Assembly (NCBI GenBank): GCA_033763975.1
Contig: JANRJM010000018.1
Span: 124,001-188,000 of the forward strand
Length of the DNA: 64,000 nucleotides
Source of the DNA: Planctomycetota bacterium
GTDB lineage: Bacteria; Planctomycetota; Phycisphaerae; Phycisphaerales; UBA1924
Reading direction: 5' to 3'
Below are positions 36,497 through 45,056 of the stretch, one piece after another. Both the position numbers and the translations under genes were made by a program. The notes below the pieces were generated by a model, which was not told the DNA's origin, made no database searches, and saw only the letters and a program-made list of their open reading frames with translations. Each line of letters starts with the position of its first letter. The first letter of the stretch is position 1.

Positions 36497-37714
36497 ATGA
36501 GCACACTCTCCCGGCGGGCGTTTCTGGGCGCATCGGTGGCGGCTGCGGGCGCGATGGGTGCGGCGTCAGGGGCCGAACGCCCCGGTCCCCGCGCGGGCGC
36601 CCGCCCCGAGGCGCGCCCGCGGTTTCACGCCGCCGGCCCGGTGGTCATCGCGTCGCTCAACGGCCTGCCCGCGACCCGCCGCGCGATGGACCTGCTGAAC
36701 GAGGGCTACGACCCCGCCGACGCGATCGTGCAGGGCGTGCGCATCGTCGAGGACGACCCCAACGACGATTCGGTCGGCTACGGCGGGCTGCCCAACGCCG
36801 ACGGCGTGGTCGAGCTCGACGCGTCGGTGATGCACGGGCCGACGCACAAGAGCGGGGCGGTCGCGAGCGTGCGGAACATCAAGAACGTCGCGATGGTCGC
36901 GCTCATGGTGCTCCGGCGCACCGACCACTGCCTGCTCGTGGGCGAGGGGGCGTACCGCTACGCGCGGTCGATGGGCTTCGCGCACGAGGAACTGCTCACC
37001 GAGCACGCGCGGGCCGAGTACCTCAACTGGCGCCAGAACATGAGCCGGGACGACGACTACCTGAACGACGACGAGCGCGACGCGCCGGTGGGCAAGACCT
37101 GGGACCTGCTGCCCGGGCAGCAGGCGCCCGCCGCTCCCGTTCCTCGGACCAACGACGGGCCGGACATCCGCGACGACTCGCCGGCTCAAGGCCGGCCCCG
37201 CACCCGCGCCCCGGGTCAGGACTTCATCAGGGAAGTGACGGGCACGGTGCACTGCTCGGCGCTCACCGCCAAGGGCGACATCGCGAGCTGCACGAGCACG
37301 AGCGGGCTGAACTGGAAGATCCCCGGTCGCGTGGGCGATTCGCCGATCATCGGCGCGGGCAACTACTGCGACAACGACATCGGGGCAGCGGGCAGCACCG
37401 GGCGGGGCGAGGCGAACATCGTGACGCTCGCCGCGGCCCGGATCGTGGACCTGATGGGCGACGGGCTGTCGCCCGAAGAGGCCTGCCTCGCGATGTGTCG
37501 CTACGTGGTGGATCGCACGAAGGAAAAGCGCCTGTGGCGTGTGCGGGGCGACGTGCGCGAGCCCACGTTCGACCTGAAGTTCTACGCGCTGCGCAAGGAC
37601 GGGCTGTTCGGCGGGGCGTCGCTGTGGTCGGGCGCGAAGATGAGCGTGTGCGACGGCGCGGGCGCCCGCGTGATCGACGTGCCATCGCTGTACGAGCGTG
37701 CGCAGGGGCGGTGA
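36497..37714 (+). CDS. Tat-exported N4-(beta-N-acetylglucosaminyl)-L-asparaginase family protein
   Basis: The N-terminus SRRAFLGASVAAAGAMGAA is a twin-arginine signal. The mature protein is an Ntn hydrolase of the glycosylasparaginase / isoaspartyl-peptidase family: ASLNGLPATRRAMDLLNEGYDPADAIVQGVR, the VGYGGLPNADG loop, and the autoproteolysis site in TGTVHCSAL, where the Thr becomes the catalytic N-terminus, followed by GDIASCTSTSG. Substrates could be GlcNAc-Asn from glycoproteins or isoAsp peptides. A linker of about 45 residues rich in Pro/Arg precedes the cleavage site. A TATACC hexamer at 36485-36490 ends 6 bp before the ATG, suggesting a leaderless mRNA. Confidence 0.9.
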   Translation: MSTLSRRAFLGASVAAAGAMGAASGAERPGPRAGARPEARPRFHAAGPVVIASLNGLPATRRAMDLLNEGYDPADAIVQGVRIVEDDPNDDSVGYGGLPNADGVVELDASVMHGPTHKSGAVASVRNIKNVAMVALMVLRRTDHCLLVGEGAYRYARSMGFAHEELLTEHARAEYLNWRQNMSRDDDYLNDDERDAPVGKTWDLLPGQQAPAAPVPRTNDGPDIRDDSPAQGRPRTRAPGQDFIREVTGTVHCSALTAKGDIASCTSTSGLNWKIPGRVGDSPIIGAGNYCDNDIGAAGSTGRGEANIVTLAAARIVDLMGDGLSPEEACLAMCRYVVDRTKEKRLWRVRGDVREPTFDLKFYALRKDGLFGGASLWSGAKMSVCDGAGARVIDVPSLYERAQGR

Positions 37715-37718
37715 ACTC

Positions 37719-38171
37719 GTGACGGAGACAGACCAGCCCCGTCCCGCCGGCGCGAGCGACGCCGCGCCCGGAACGCCCGGTGCGCCTGCCGCGCCCGGTG
37801 TCGACCCGTCCGCGGACCCGGACTACGGAAAGAAGTACCGCCAGCCCCCGTTCGTGCGGCGGCTGCGGTGGTGGTGGCTGCTGACGGTGCTGCCGGTTCC
37901 CGTGTGGGTGTGGATCTGGCCGGGCCCGGGCGGTTGGGCGGGCCCGCTGGTGTTTTTCCTGCCGCAGTTCGTGGTGATCTTCGTGCTGACGGTGGTGTAC
38001 CGCCGGGCGCGTGGCCGCGCGAAGCGCGTGGTGGACGCGTCCGATGGGCGCGCCTGCTGGCACTGCGTGTACGACCTGTCGGGGCTGCCCGAGATCGGGG
38101 CGTGCCCGGAGTGCGGGCGCGCGTACGAGCACGCGGAGGTGCAACGCCGGTGGAAAGCCGCGGACTGGTGA
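37719..38171 (+). CDS. Two-helix membrane protein with C-terminal zinc ribbon
   Basis: The start is GTG 37719, preceded by AGGGGCGG at 37703-37710; an earlier in-frame GTG (37698) lies inside the previous gene. The 150-residue protein has a disordered Pro/Ala-rich N-terminus, a helical hairpin (WWWLLTVLPVPVWVWIWPG and LVFFLPQFVVIFVLTVVY), then a ribbon CWHCVYDLSG...GACPECGRAY. The C-terminal knuckle CPECGR recurs in the protein at 41562. Such small zinc-ribbon membrane proteins are abundant in this group, and their role is unknown. It is probably co-transcribed with the asparaginase gene. Confidence 0.78.
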   Translation: MTETDQPRPAGASDAAPGTPGAPAAPGVDPSADPDYGKKYRQPPFVRRLRWWWLLTVLPVPVWVWIWPGPGGWAGPLVFFLPQFVVIFVLTVVYRRARGRAKRVVDASDGRACWHCVYDLSGLPEIGACPECGRAYEHAEVQRRWKAADW

Positions 38172-38199
38172 GACCGCGCGGTGTGAACGCGCCGTCTCG

Positions 38200-38224
38200 T
38201 ACGAGCCCGAAGCGCGAGCGAGGG
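38200..38224 (+). repeat. Single copy of the dispersed EPDAQAR-type repeat
   Basis: This copy matches the unit seen at 24422-24571 and 25972-26034, with a few substitutions (core GAGCCCGAAGCGCGAGC). It lies alone in the gap between 38171 and 38317. Confidence 0.75.
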
Positions 38225-38316
38225 CCTCTCGCTGGGACGGGCCTTTCCAGGCTCCGTTCGCCCGACGGCGGTTCTACCTCGCGGCGTGACCCTCCCGCCC
38301 CGCCAACAATGAAGCC

Positions 38317-39603
38317 ATGCTCATCCTGGCAATCGTTGCGTCCGCGTGCGTGGCCCAGCCGGAAACCGACTGGCGCGAGGCCGAGGCGCCGCTGCTTCGC
38401 AACCCGGTGCAACTCACCTTCCGCGAGCAGTTCGTGCGCGCGGGCGAGGCGTACTTCTCGCCCGACGGCGAGTGGGTCATCTTCCAGGCGATCCCCGCGC
38501 CGGCGCCGGGTGCCGAGCCCGACCCGTTCTACGCCATGTACGTCGCGAAACTGCGTCGTCAGAACGGGCTGGTCGCCGGGCTCGAGCAGGTGACGCGCAT
38601 CAGCCCCGCCGGCAGCGCCAACACCTGCGGCTGGTTCCACCCCACCAACCCCGGTGAGGTCATCTTCGGCTCGACCATCGTCCGCCCCGCCGACGAGCAG
38701 AAGTCCGGCTTCCAGGTCGGCACGCGCAACTACAAGTGGATGTTCCCCGCCGAGATGGAGATCGTCCGCGCCGAGCCCTTCATGGTGACGGGCGGCGTGC
38801 GCGCCCCCGGCGCGGGCGACGCCAAGCGCCCGGCTCGCGTGCCGTCCGAGCCGTCCGAATCGCCCCGCCCGCTGTTCAGCCTGCCCAACTACGACGCCGA
38901 ATGCTCGTACGACCCGACGGGGCGCTTCGTGCTCTACGCCCACGTGGAAGCCGAGCAGCAGATGGGGCGGGCCGACGCGAACATCTATGTCTACGACACG
39001 AAGACGACGGCCCACCACGCCATCGTGACCGCCCCCGGCTACGACGGCGGGCCGTTCTTCTCCCCCGATGGCAAGTGGATCGCCTACCGGTCGGACCGCG
39101 CGGGCGACGACCTGCTGCAGTTGTACGTCGCCGAACTGAAGTTCGAGGCCGGGCCCGACGGCGTGCCGGTGCCGGTTGGCATCGCGGCGGAGTATCCGCT
39201 CACGCGTAACGAGCATGTGAACTGGTGCCCGTACTGGCACCCGTCGGGCGAGTTCCTGGTGTACGCCACCAGCGAGGTGGGGCACCAGAACTACGAAGTG
39301 TTCGCGATCCCCGTGCAGTTCGGGCACCTGCGCGAGGGGAAGGCCGCGCCGGAGGATCTTTACCACATCCGCGTCACGCACGCGCCCGGCGCGGACGTGC
39401 TGCCGGCGTTCAGCCCCGACGGCAAACTCATGATGTGGACGAGCCAGCGCGGGCCCAAGGCCGAGGGCGAGCAGCGCCCCAGCAGCCAGCTCTGGATCGC
39501 CGAGTGGTCTGGTGGGAAGTCCTTCATGCGGTTCGTCCGACGAGTCCCGCCGACCGCCAAGCCTGTGACGCCGTCCAATCCGCCCGCACCGGAGAGCCCG
39601 TGA
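38317..39603 (+). CDS. Secreted TolB/WD40-like (PD40) beta-propeller protein
   Basis: The 428-residue product has a short signal-like start (LILAIVASACVAQPE). Propeller blades carry the PD40 motif: EAYFSPDGEWVIFQAIP, ECSYDPTGRFVLYAHV, GPFFSPDGKWIAYRSDRAGD, YWHPSGEFLVYATSE and AFSPDGKLMMWTSQRG. Such periplasmic propellers are protein-interaction modules, as in TolB, or part of peptidase-like proteins; no peptidase domain is attached here. The next gene overlaps by 4 bp (GTGA), so the two are translated together. Confidence 0.88.
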   Translation: MLILAIVASACVAQPETDWREAEAPLLRNPVQLTFREQFVRAGEAYFSPDGEWVIFQAIPAPAPGAEPDPFYAMYVAKLRRQNGLVAGLEQVTRISPAGSANTCGWFHPTNPGEVIFGSTIVRPADEQKSGFQVGTRNYKWMFPAEMEIVRAEPFMVTGGVRAPGAGDAKRPARVPSEPSESPRPLFSLPNYDAECSYDPTGRFVLYAHVEAEQQMGRADANIYVYDTKTTAHHAIVTAPGYDGGPFFSPDGKWIAYRSDRAGDDLLQLYVAELKFEAGPDGVPVPVGIAAEYPLTRNEHVNWCPYWHPSGEFLVYATSEVGHQNYEVFAIPVQFGHLREGKAAPEDLYHIRVTHAPGADVLPAFSPDGKLMMWTSQRGPKAEGEQRPSSQLWIAEWSGGKSFMRFVRRVPPTAKPVTPSNPPAPESP

Positions 39604-40058
39604 ACGACGGCCTGTTCGAGCCCCTCGCCGCCAAGCACGCCGCACTCGGCGACGCGGAGTTCGACCGGCTGCTCGTGGCGGCGTACGAGCGCGCCGGGCG
39701 CACGCTCGACGATCTCGCGTACACGCCCGAGTTCGAGGCCCTGTACGGCGCGGTCGCCGGCGGGTCGGCCGGCGCCGCGCCGACGCGTCGCGACGTGCTG
39801 CACCGCCTCCAGAACTTGCGCAAGGCCGGCAAGCTCCCTCGGCTGGGGCGGGGCGCGAGCGAGCCCGTGAAAGTGCTCGACGAGGACGAGCAGACGCTGG
39901 CCCGGCTGGTGATTGACGCCGTGGGCACGCTGGGCCAGCGCGATCGCCTGCTCTACGACCCGCGCTTCGACGCCATCGTGCAGCAGTTCAACGCCCGCAC
40001 AGGGCGCAGCCTCGAGCCGCACGACGTCTGGCGCCTGGTGGCTAGACTGGCGAAGTAG
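39600..40058 (+). CDS. Small alpha-helical protein of unknown function, coupled to the propeller gene
   Basis: GTG 39600 overlaps the previous stop (GTGA). The 152-residue protein is soluble and helical: AFDRLLVAAYERAGRTLDDLAYTPEFEALYG, then a LHRLQNLRKAGKLPRLGRG segment like a small DNA- or protein-binding helix pair, and a second half (LLYDPRFDAIVQQFNARTGRSLEPHDVWRLV) similar in layout to the first. The internal DLAYTPEFE / LLYDPRFDAI resemblance suggests two repeats of one small domain. I recognise no family. Confidence 0.72.
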   Translation: MNDGLFEPLAAKHAALGDAEFDRLLVAAYERAGRTLDDLAYTPEFEALYGAVAGGSAGAAPTRRDVLHRLQNLRKAGKLPRLGRGASEPVKVLDEDEQTLARLVIDAVGTLGQRDRLLYDPRFDAIVQQFNARTGRSLEPHDVWRLVARLAK

Positions 40059-40108
40059 GTCCGGGCCCCCGCCCCGCCACACCGAACACCCCTCACCGAG
40101 AGCGTCGC

Positions 40109-41059
40109 ATGACCGAATCCCTCCGCACGCTGCTCACCGGCATCGTGGATTACGCCGGGCTTTTCCCGCCCGCCAAGCTGTCCATGGCGCACAGCGCCGA
40201 GGCGTACAACCGCGCACGCATGAGCGAGGACGCCTGGATGCTCGGGCGGTTCGTGTGCCCCGTCTCGCGCCTGGGCGAGTTCGACGCGGCGGGGGCCCAA
40301 CTGCTGCCCGGAACGCTCGCGACCAGCGGCTACCGCGAGCACGCGGGCGTGTCGGAGCCCTGGCGTCTGTCGGTGCTGGCGGAGGGCACGCCCGATGAGA
40401 CGCTCGACGCCATCGCGTCGTTCAACTCGCGCCACGACGCCGACGAGGGCGGGCGGGCGATCATCGACTGCGTGGAGATCAAGGTCGCCCAGGCCGCCGA
40501 CATCGACGCCTGGCTCGACGAGATGCCCGAAGAACTCCTCCCGTTCTTCGAGGTGCCCGCGGGGGTCGCGGGCACGCCGACCGACTGTCGCGGGTTCGTG
40601 GCGGCCCTCGCCGGCGAGCGAGCCGCCGCCAAGATCCGCACCGGCGGGGTCATCCCCTCCGCGTTCCCCACGCCCCGCGAGGTCGTCGCGTTCCTGGCCG
40701 CCTGCGTCGCGGCCGAGGTGCCCTTCAAGGCGACGGCCGGCCTGCACCACCCTCTCCGCGGCACGTACCCCCTGACGTACGAGCCGGGCAGCCAGACCTG
40801 CGGGATGTACGGCTTCGTCAACCTGTTCCTCGCGGCGGCCTTCATCCGCATCAAGGGAATGAACGATTCCGAAACCGCCGAGGTGCTCACGGACGACGAC
40901 CCCTCACACTTCGCCTGGCTCGACGGCGTGGTGAGTTGGAAAGGGCACGGCCTGGAAACCGGCCAGATCGCCGCCGCCCGCGAGCGCTTCGCCCTCTCGT
41001 TCGGGTCGTGTTCGTTCGATGACCCGACGGGCGATCTCCGCCGCCTCGGGTGGATCTAG
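40109..41059 (+). CDS. Conserved protein of unknown function (FKATAGLHHP family)
   Basis: The 316-residue cytoplasmic protein has conserved-looking blocks: IVDYAGLFPPAKLSMAHSAEAYNRAR near the N-terminus, a central strand-rich part, PFKATAGLHHPLRG, GMYGFVNLFLAAAFIRIKG, and a C-terminal RERFALSFGSCSFDDPTGDL. The His-His and the SCSFDDP segment might form an active or metal site. I recall such proteins from actinobacteria and planctomycetes as hypothetical, and I know no function. It is followed by rplU 87 bp away. Confidence 0.8.
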   Translation: MTESLRTLLTGIVDYAGLFPPAKLSMAHSAEAYNRARMSEDAWMLGRFVCPVSRLGEFDAAGAQLLPGTLATSGYREHAGVSEPWRLSVLAEGTPDETLDAIASFNSRHDADEGGRAIIDCVEIKVAQAADIDAWLDEMPEELLPFFEVPAGVAGTPTDCRGFVAALAGERAAAKIRTGGVIPSAFPTPREVVAFLAACVAAEVPFKATAGLHHPLRGTYPLTYEPGSQTCGMYGFVNLFLAAAFIRIKGMNDSETAEVLTDDDPSHFAWLDGVVSWKGHGLETGQIAAARERFALSFGSCSFDDPTGDLRRLGWI

Positions 41060-41146
41060 CACGCGCCCGGTTGGTCGGACGCGCGGGCTGGAAAACGCGG
41101 GGACCCCGCCTACACTCCCCTCCCGCTCGACGGGACGAGGGTACCC

Positions 41147-41473
41147 ATGTACGCGATCATCGAAGAATCCGGCTCGCAGCGCAAGGTCGTTTCCGGGGAC
41201 GAGTTCCTCGCCGATCTCCTGTCCGAGGGGCAGGCCAAGGTGGGCGACGCCGTGACGTTCGACAAGGTGCTGGTCGTCGGCGAGATCGGCGGCACCGCGA
41301 AGATCGGCCGCCCGTACGTCGCCGGGGCCAAGGTGACCGCCGAGGTCGTCGAGCCCATGGTGAAGGGCGACAAGGTCCACATCCAGAAGTTCCGCGACAA
41401 GAAGACCTGGCAGAAGAAGACCGGGCACCGCCAGCCCTACACCATGGTGAAGGTCACCGGCATCAGCGGCTGA
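41147..41473 (+). CDS. rplU: 50S ribosomal protein bL21
   Basis: The 108-residue protein matches bL21: MYAIIEESGSQRKVVSGDEF, the VGDAVTFDKVLVVGE segment, GRPYVAGAKVTAEV, and VHIQKFRDKKTWQKKTGHRQPYTMVKV, which contains the signature of the family. The usual partner rpmA does not follow; instead a rho-independent terminator lies directly downstream. A TACACT -10-like hexamer (41111-41116) is 30 bp upstream of the ATG. Confidence 0.95.
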   Translation: MYAIIEESGSQRKVVSGDEFLADLLSEGQAKVGDAVTFDKVLVVGEIGGTAKIGRPYVAGAKVTAEVVEPMVKGDKVHIQKFRDKKTWQKKTGHRQPYTMVKVTGISG

Positions 41474-41511
41474 GTGCCCCGCTGACCGCCCCGCCCGCGA
41501 TGAACTACCCG

Positions 41512-41546
41512 CGCCCCGGACACTTCTGTCCGGGGCGTGTTCTTTT
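41512..41546 (+). terminator. Rho-independent terminator of rplU
   Basis: An 11-bp perfect G/C-rich stem (CGCCCCGGACA paired with TGTCCGGGGCG; CTTC loop at 41523-41526) is followed by the T-rich stretch GTGTTCTTTT. It begins 38 bp after the rplU stop and ends 15 bp before the next gene. Confidence 0.85.
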
Positions 41547-41561
41547 CGGAGGGTCCAGGCG

Positions 41562-42617
41562 ATGGGGACCGGCGGCACGCCCCTGCTCGTGATCGTCGTC
41601 GGCGCGCTGCTCGTGCTCGCGGGCGTGGCGTTGCTCGTGGTCGGGCTCGTCGGGCGCCGTCGCGCGGGGCGCGCCTGCCGCGCGTGCGGGTACGACCTCG
41701 GGGCGGGCGTGGGGCTGACGTGCCCGGAGTGCGGGCGCGTACACGCGGGCGAGCGCGAGCTTGTGCCGCGCCGGCGCGTGCGTTGGAAGTGGGTGGTGCT
41801 CGGGCTGCTGCTGCTCGTCGCCGGCGCCGGGGCGACGATGGGCTGGCGCCACGTGCGGCGGGCGTTCTACGCCGTCATGCCCGAGTGGCGCGTGCGGGCC
41901 TCGCACACGATCGGCGCTTGCACGATCACCCGGTACCGTCCCTTTGACCCCGAGGGCTGGGGCGAGCGGCTCGTCGTGCGGCACGCCGACGCCATCGTCG
42001 CCGATATCCAGGATCACCGCGTCGGGTTCGGGAACGACGCGCCCCCCGCCCTCGCGCGCGACGTGACGAATGACGGCGTGCCCGACCTCGTCGTCGAGGG
42101 GTACTCGGGCGGCGCGCACTGCTGCTGGACGTACATCGTGATCCAACTCGGCGACGCGCCCCGCGAACTCGCCTCCATCGACGCGCCGGACCCCGGGCGG
42201 TTCGAGCTCGACGAGCAGCACGGCCTGGTCGTCTTCCGGGGCACCGATCCGATCTGGAACTACTGGAACGCGAGTTACGCCGCGAGCGCGCGCCCCGACG
42301 TCGTCCTGCTCTGGCGCGACGGCGCGTTCCGCCTGGCGCCGCACCTCATGCGCACGCCCGAGCCCGGCGAGGACGCCGTCCGCGCGAGCATCGACCTCGC
42401 CCGCGAAGAATCGGCCAGCTCCGGTCAGCCCGCGTTCCTGGAGACCGTGCGCTGGCTGTACGAAGGGCACCCGCGGGTCGCGTGGCGGGTGTACGACGAG
42501 GGCTCGCCGGGCATCTCCGCCGAGAGCACCGCTGCGTTTCGGTCCGAGATCGAGCGGACCCTGCGCCAGAGCCGCTACTGGCCGGACCTGCGCGTGCTGA
42601 CCGGCGGGGAGCCCTAG
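41562..42617 (+). CDS. Membrane protein with zinc ribbon and secreted C-terminal domain
   Basis: The 351-residue protein begins with a TM helix (LLVIVVGALLVLAGVALLVVGLVG), then a CRACGYDLG...LTCPECGR ribbon on the cytoplasmic side, a second TM helix (WVVLGLLLLVAGAGATM) and an outer domain of about 230 residues. That domain has DVTNDGVPDLVVEGYSGGAHCCW, a VCBS/FG-GAP-like Asp-rich calcium loop in which DxNxDGxxDL is partly kept. No catalytic motif was recognised. It is convergent with the next gene with a 4-bp stop overlap (CTAG). Confidence 0.76.
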   Translation: MGTGGTPLLVIVVGALLVLAGVALLVVGLVGRRRAGRACRACGYDLGAGVGLTCPECGRVHAGERELVPRRRVRWKWVVLGLLLLVAGAGATMGWRHVRRAFYAVMPEWRVRASHTIGACTITRYRPFDPEGWGERLVVRHADAIVADIQDHRVGFGNDAPPALARDVTNDGVPDLVVEGYSGGAHCCWTYIVIQLGDAPRELASIDAPDPGRFELDEQHGLVVFRGTDPIWNYWNASYAASARPDVVLLWRDGAFRLAPHLMRTPEPGEDAVRASIDLAREESASSGQPAFLETVRWLYEGHPRVAWRVYDEGSPGISAESTAAFRSEIERTLRQSRYWPDLRVLTGGEP

Positions 42618-43804
42618 GCCCCGGGCGCGGGGGGCGGCTCGGCGATCGCCTTCATCGCGTCCTCGGCGCCGGCGAGGATCGCGCCCAGGCGATGGTCCCA
42701 CAGGTGGCGCTGCGCGACGGTGTCGCGCCCGCGACGGGCGAGCGTTGTCGCCAGCGTCCGATCGGCGAGCAGCGCGTCGACCTGCGCGCGGGCCTGCGCC
42801 GGGTCGGCCGCGTCGTAGAGGCGCGCACACTCCGCGAACTCGGCGCGGACCAGCGCCCGATCGTCGGCGACGCACGCGCACCCCGCGCCGAGCCCCAGCA
42901 GCAGGCGCTCGCTGAAACTGTGCACGAACTGCGTCGGCCCCCACGCGATGTGCACGCGGGCGCGCGCCAGGCGCTCCGGCAGGTCGGCGTACGCGACCTC
43001 GCCCTCGTAGCGGATCGTCCCATCGCACACCTCACCCCACGCGGGCGGGCCGACGACGCTGGTCTCAACGCCCTGCATGGCGCGCACGAGGCGCACGCGC
43101 CGTTCGCGGTTCAGCGACGCCGTCACGTACCGCCACACGCGCTGCATGAACAGCCAGTGGTCGCTCGCGTACACGCCCGAGGGCATGCACAACTCGAACG
43201 ACTGCCCGAACGACGCGAGCGGGCGCTCGAGCATGAACCGGACCATCGCGTCCGCGCCGGGGCGGAGCGATTCGGGGATCGGCGTACGCAGCGCGTCGAG
43301 CTCGGCGGGCGTGTGGATCGACCCGGCGATGAGCAGGTCCGTGTCGCGCCCGCCCGCGGCGTGCCCGGGCTCAATGAGCTCGGGCGCCACGAGCGACTCG
43401 GGCGGCACGCCGTGCAGGCAGCGCACGGGGCGCAGGTTCGCCCAGCGCAGGCGGAGCAGGTGGGTGTCGTCGACGCACGGCAGCAGCAGGCGGTAGTGGG
43501 GGAGCGTCGCGAGCTGGTCGAGCTGCCCCACACTCAGCGCGAACGGGTGATCGACGAAGAACTGGATCATCGCCGTGCGCGCCCGCGGGCGGCCCGCCGC
43601 ATCCACGCCCGCCCACCGCTTCAGCGTGTCGAGGTTCTGCGCAAAGTTCAGGAACAGGTACACCGCGCCCGACGCCCGCACGTCGCCCGTCGGGTTCACG
43701 ATCGCCCCGGCACGCGCGAACGCGTCCCCGATCTGCCCGCCCATCGCCGCCAGCAGGCTGTAGCGCGACTCGTACCGCGTGGGAATGAAGACCGCGAGTT
43801 TCAT
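42614..43804 (-). CDS. GT-B-type glycosyltransferase-like protein
   Basis: ATG 43804 gives 396 residues starting MKLAVFIPTRYESRYSLLAAMGGQIGDAF. The C-terminal half holds a GT-B nucleotide-sugar pattern: VVGPPAWGEV, EVAYADLPERLARARVHIAWGPTQFVHSFSERLLLGLGAGCACVADDRALVRAEF, close to Glycos_transf_1 proteins that lack a clear EX7E (here the Glu in SERLLLGLG and in AEF). The N-terminal half is less conserved. It stands alone without other glycan genes. It probably modifies a surface or small molecule. Confidence 0.75.
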   Translation of the reverse strand: MKLAVFIPTRYESRYSLLAAMGGQIGDAFARAGAIVNPTGDVRASGAVYLFLNFAQNLDTLKRWAGVDAAGRPRARTAMIQFFVDHPFALSVGQLDQLATLPHYRLLLPCVDDTHLLRLRWANLRPVRCLHGVPPESLVAPELIEPGHAAGGRDTDLLIAGSIHTPAELDALRTPIPESLRPGADAMVRFMLERPLASFGQSFELCMPSGVYASDHWLFMQRVWRYVTASLNRERRVRLVRAMQGVETSVVGPPAWGEVCDGTIRYEGEVAYADLPERLARARVHIAWGPTQFVHSFSERLLLGLGAGCACVADDRALVRAEFAECARLYDAADPAQARAQVDALLADRTLATTLARRGRDTVAQRHLWDHRLGAILAGAEDAMKAIAEPPPAPGA

Positions 43805-43850
43805 CGCCCGCAAGGTAGGCCGGCGCGGGCCCGCGTCTCCCAATACGACA

Positions 43851-43877
43851 AGCCCCCGCCTTGTTGGGGCGGGGGCT
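43851..43877 (-). terminator. Putative terminator hairpin after the DUF4397 gene
   Basis: A 10-bp perfect stem (AGCCCCCGCC with GGCGGGGGCT; 7-nt loop) lies 57 bp past the stop of the minus-strand DUF4397 gene. The following minus-strand sequence (TGTCGTATT) is only moderately T-rich, so termination efficiency is uncertain. Confidence 0.65.
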
Positions 43878-43933
43878 CGTCTCGTGCAGAGGGTCAGCAG
43901 TGTGAGGATGGCCAGCGCGACGTGCGCCGGTGC

Positions 43934-44659
43934 TCAGGCGCGGCGGCGACGGCGCATCGCCACGAGCCCGCCCATCGCCGCCAGGGCCGCGGCCCCGGGG
44001 GCGGGCACGGCGTCGACGGTGACGACGGCCTGGACGTTCCCGCCCTGGAGCGAGCCCATGGCCCAGATGGTGTACACGGTGCCGGCCGAGAGGCCCACGC
44101 CGGGGACGCTCAGCGCGGTCGCGCCGCCGGCGTCGAGGCGCACCTCGAGGTCGTACGAGCCCGCGGGCACCTCGATGTACCCGCCGCTGGTGCCGAACGA
44201 GACGGCGTCGAACAGGGGGTTCACGCCGCCGGCGGCGAAGATGTCGACGGTGGGGACGTCGGGCGAGGCGTGGACGAAGCGGACACGGGCCGCCCCGGGG
44301 TTGATGGTGTTGTCGTCCACGAGCACGAGGGGCTGGATGCCGGAGAGGAACCCGATGGCGGCGATGGTGTAGTCGGTGTTCGCGTCGATCATCGCGTTGG
44401 CGTTGATGACGACGGGGGCGGGGGCGCCGGTGGGCGTGACCTGGAAGTTGTACATGGCCGTGGGCAGCGCGATGTAGGGAGTCGCCTGGGTGAAGGCGAG
44501 GTTGCTGATCGCGGGCATGTCGATGCCGGGCGTGCCGTTGACGAACACGTCGACGTTGGGGGCATCGGGCGAGGCGTGCACGACGCGGACGTCGGCGGCG
44601 GCGACGGAGGCGCCCGCGACCAGGGCGAGCACGGAAACGACGGACGGGACAGCGCGCAT
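43934..44659 (-). CDS. Secreted protein with two DUF4397 domains and PEP-CTERM-like tail
   Basis: The 241-residue protein has a signal peptide (VVSVLALVAGASVAAA), then two DUF4397 repeats: VRVVHASPDAPNVDVFVNG and VRFVHASPDVPTVDIFAAGG. Each is followed by a beta-sandwich (YDLEVR and TVYTIWAMG in the second). The C-terminus VPAPGAAALAAMGGLVAMRRRRRA is a Pro-x-Pro, hydrophobic, poly-Arg sorting-like tail. DUF4397 proteins are extracellular and of unknown ligand. The divergent ribosomal promoter is about 235 bp upstream. Confidence 0.85.
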   Translation of the reverse strand: MRAVPSVVSVLALVAGASVAAADVRVVHASPDAPNVDVFVNGTPGIDMPAISNLAFTQATPYIALPTAMYNFQVTPTGAPAPVVINANAMIDANTDYTIAAIGFLSGIQPLVLVDDNTINPGAARVRFVHASPDVPTVDIFAAGGVNPLFDAVSFGTSGGYIEVPAGSYDLEVRLDAGGATALSVPGVGLSAGTVYTIWAMGSLQGGNVQAVVTVDAVPAPGAAALAAMGGLVAMRRRRRA

Positions 44660-44894
44660 GGACAGTTCTCCCTTTCCCCACGATCGAAGTGAGACGAGTC
44701 CGGATCGTGGAGCACGGCGACACGCCGCACGACCGGCGAGAGGAACATGCGCGCCGGCGCGACGGCGGCAAGCAAACGGGAGGCGCGTGCGCGAGACTTA
44801 GCGGACCGTGCGGCTTTTGACGAGGAGCGGCGCGGGCCGTCGGCGCCGCGGCGGCGCGGATCGCCGGGAAGGCGTTCGGGTGAGATGGACGCGA

Positions 44895-44923
44895 TTGCCT
44901 TGACGCGGGTCGGTGTCTAGAGT
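44895..44923 (+). promoter_or_regulatory. Sigma70-type promoter of the rplK operon
   Basis: TTGCCT (44895-44900), a 17-bp spacer, then TAGAGT (44918-44923). The predicted start at about 44930 leaves a leader of about 125 nt before rplK. The -35 TTGC start and 17-bp spacing are shared with the promoters proposed for rpoB and the riboswitch operon. An overlapping TTGACG (44900-44905) has no -10 at a good distance. Confidence 0.55.
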
Positions 44924-45056
44924 TGGGGCCCCGGGCGGCGCGAGAGCGCTGCGGGGACATCTCAGGCCGTATGAACTACCAAGCCCTGCCCGCGTCCCGT
45001 CGCCCGGGAGGCGGGCGGACGGGGAAGACCCGAGGGGCCGGTGGGAGGTTGAACCG
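44924..45056 (+). other. Leader of the rplK operon
   Basis: This untranslated leader of about 130 bp is G/C-rich with short inverted repeats (for example CGCCCGGGAGGCGGGCG at about 45001-45017) and the GGGAGG ribosome-binding site at 45043-45048. The 44660-44894 stretch upstream, shared with the divergent DUF4397 gene, shows no gene. I did not recognise a known ribosomal-protein leader motif. Confidence 0.4.

Noticed and set aside
44678-44710. 8-bp inverted repeat CCACGATC/GATCGTGG upstream of the DUF4397 gene
   Set aside because: Loop of 17 bp and no known factor; too weak to claim an operator.
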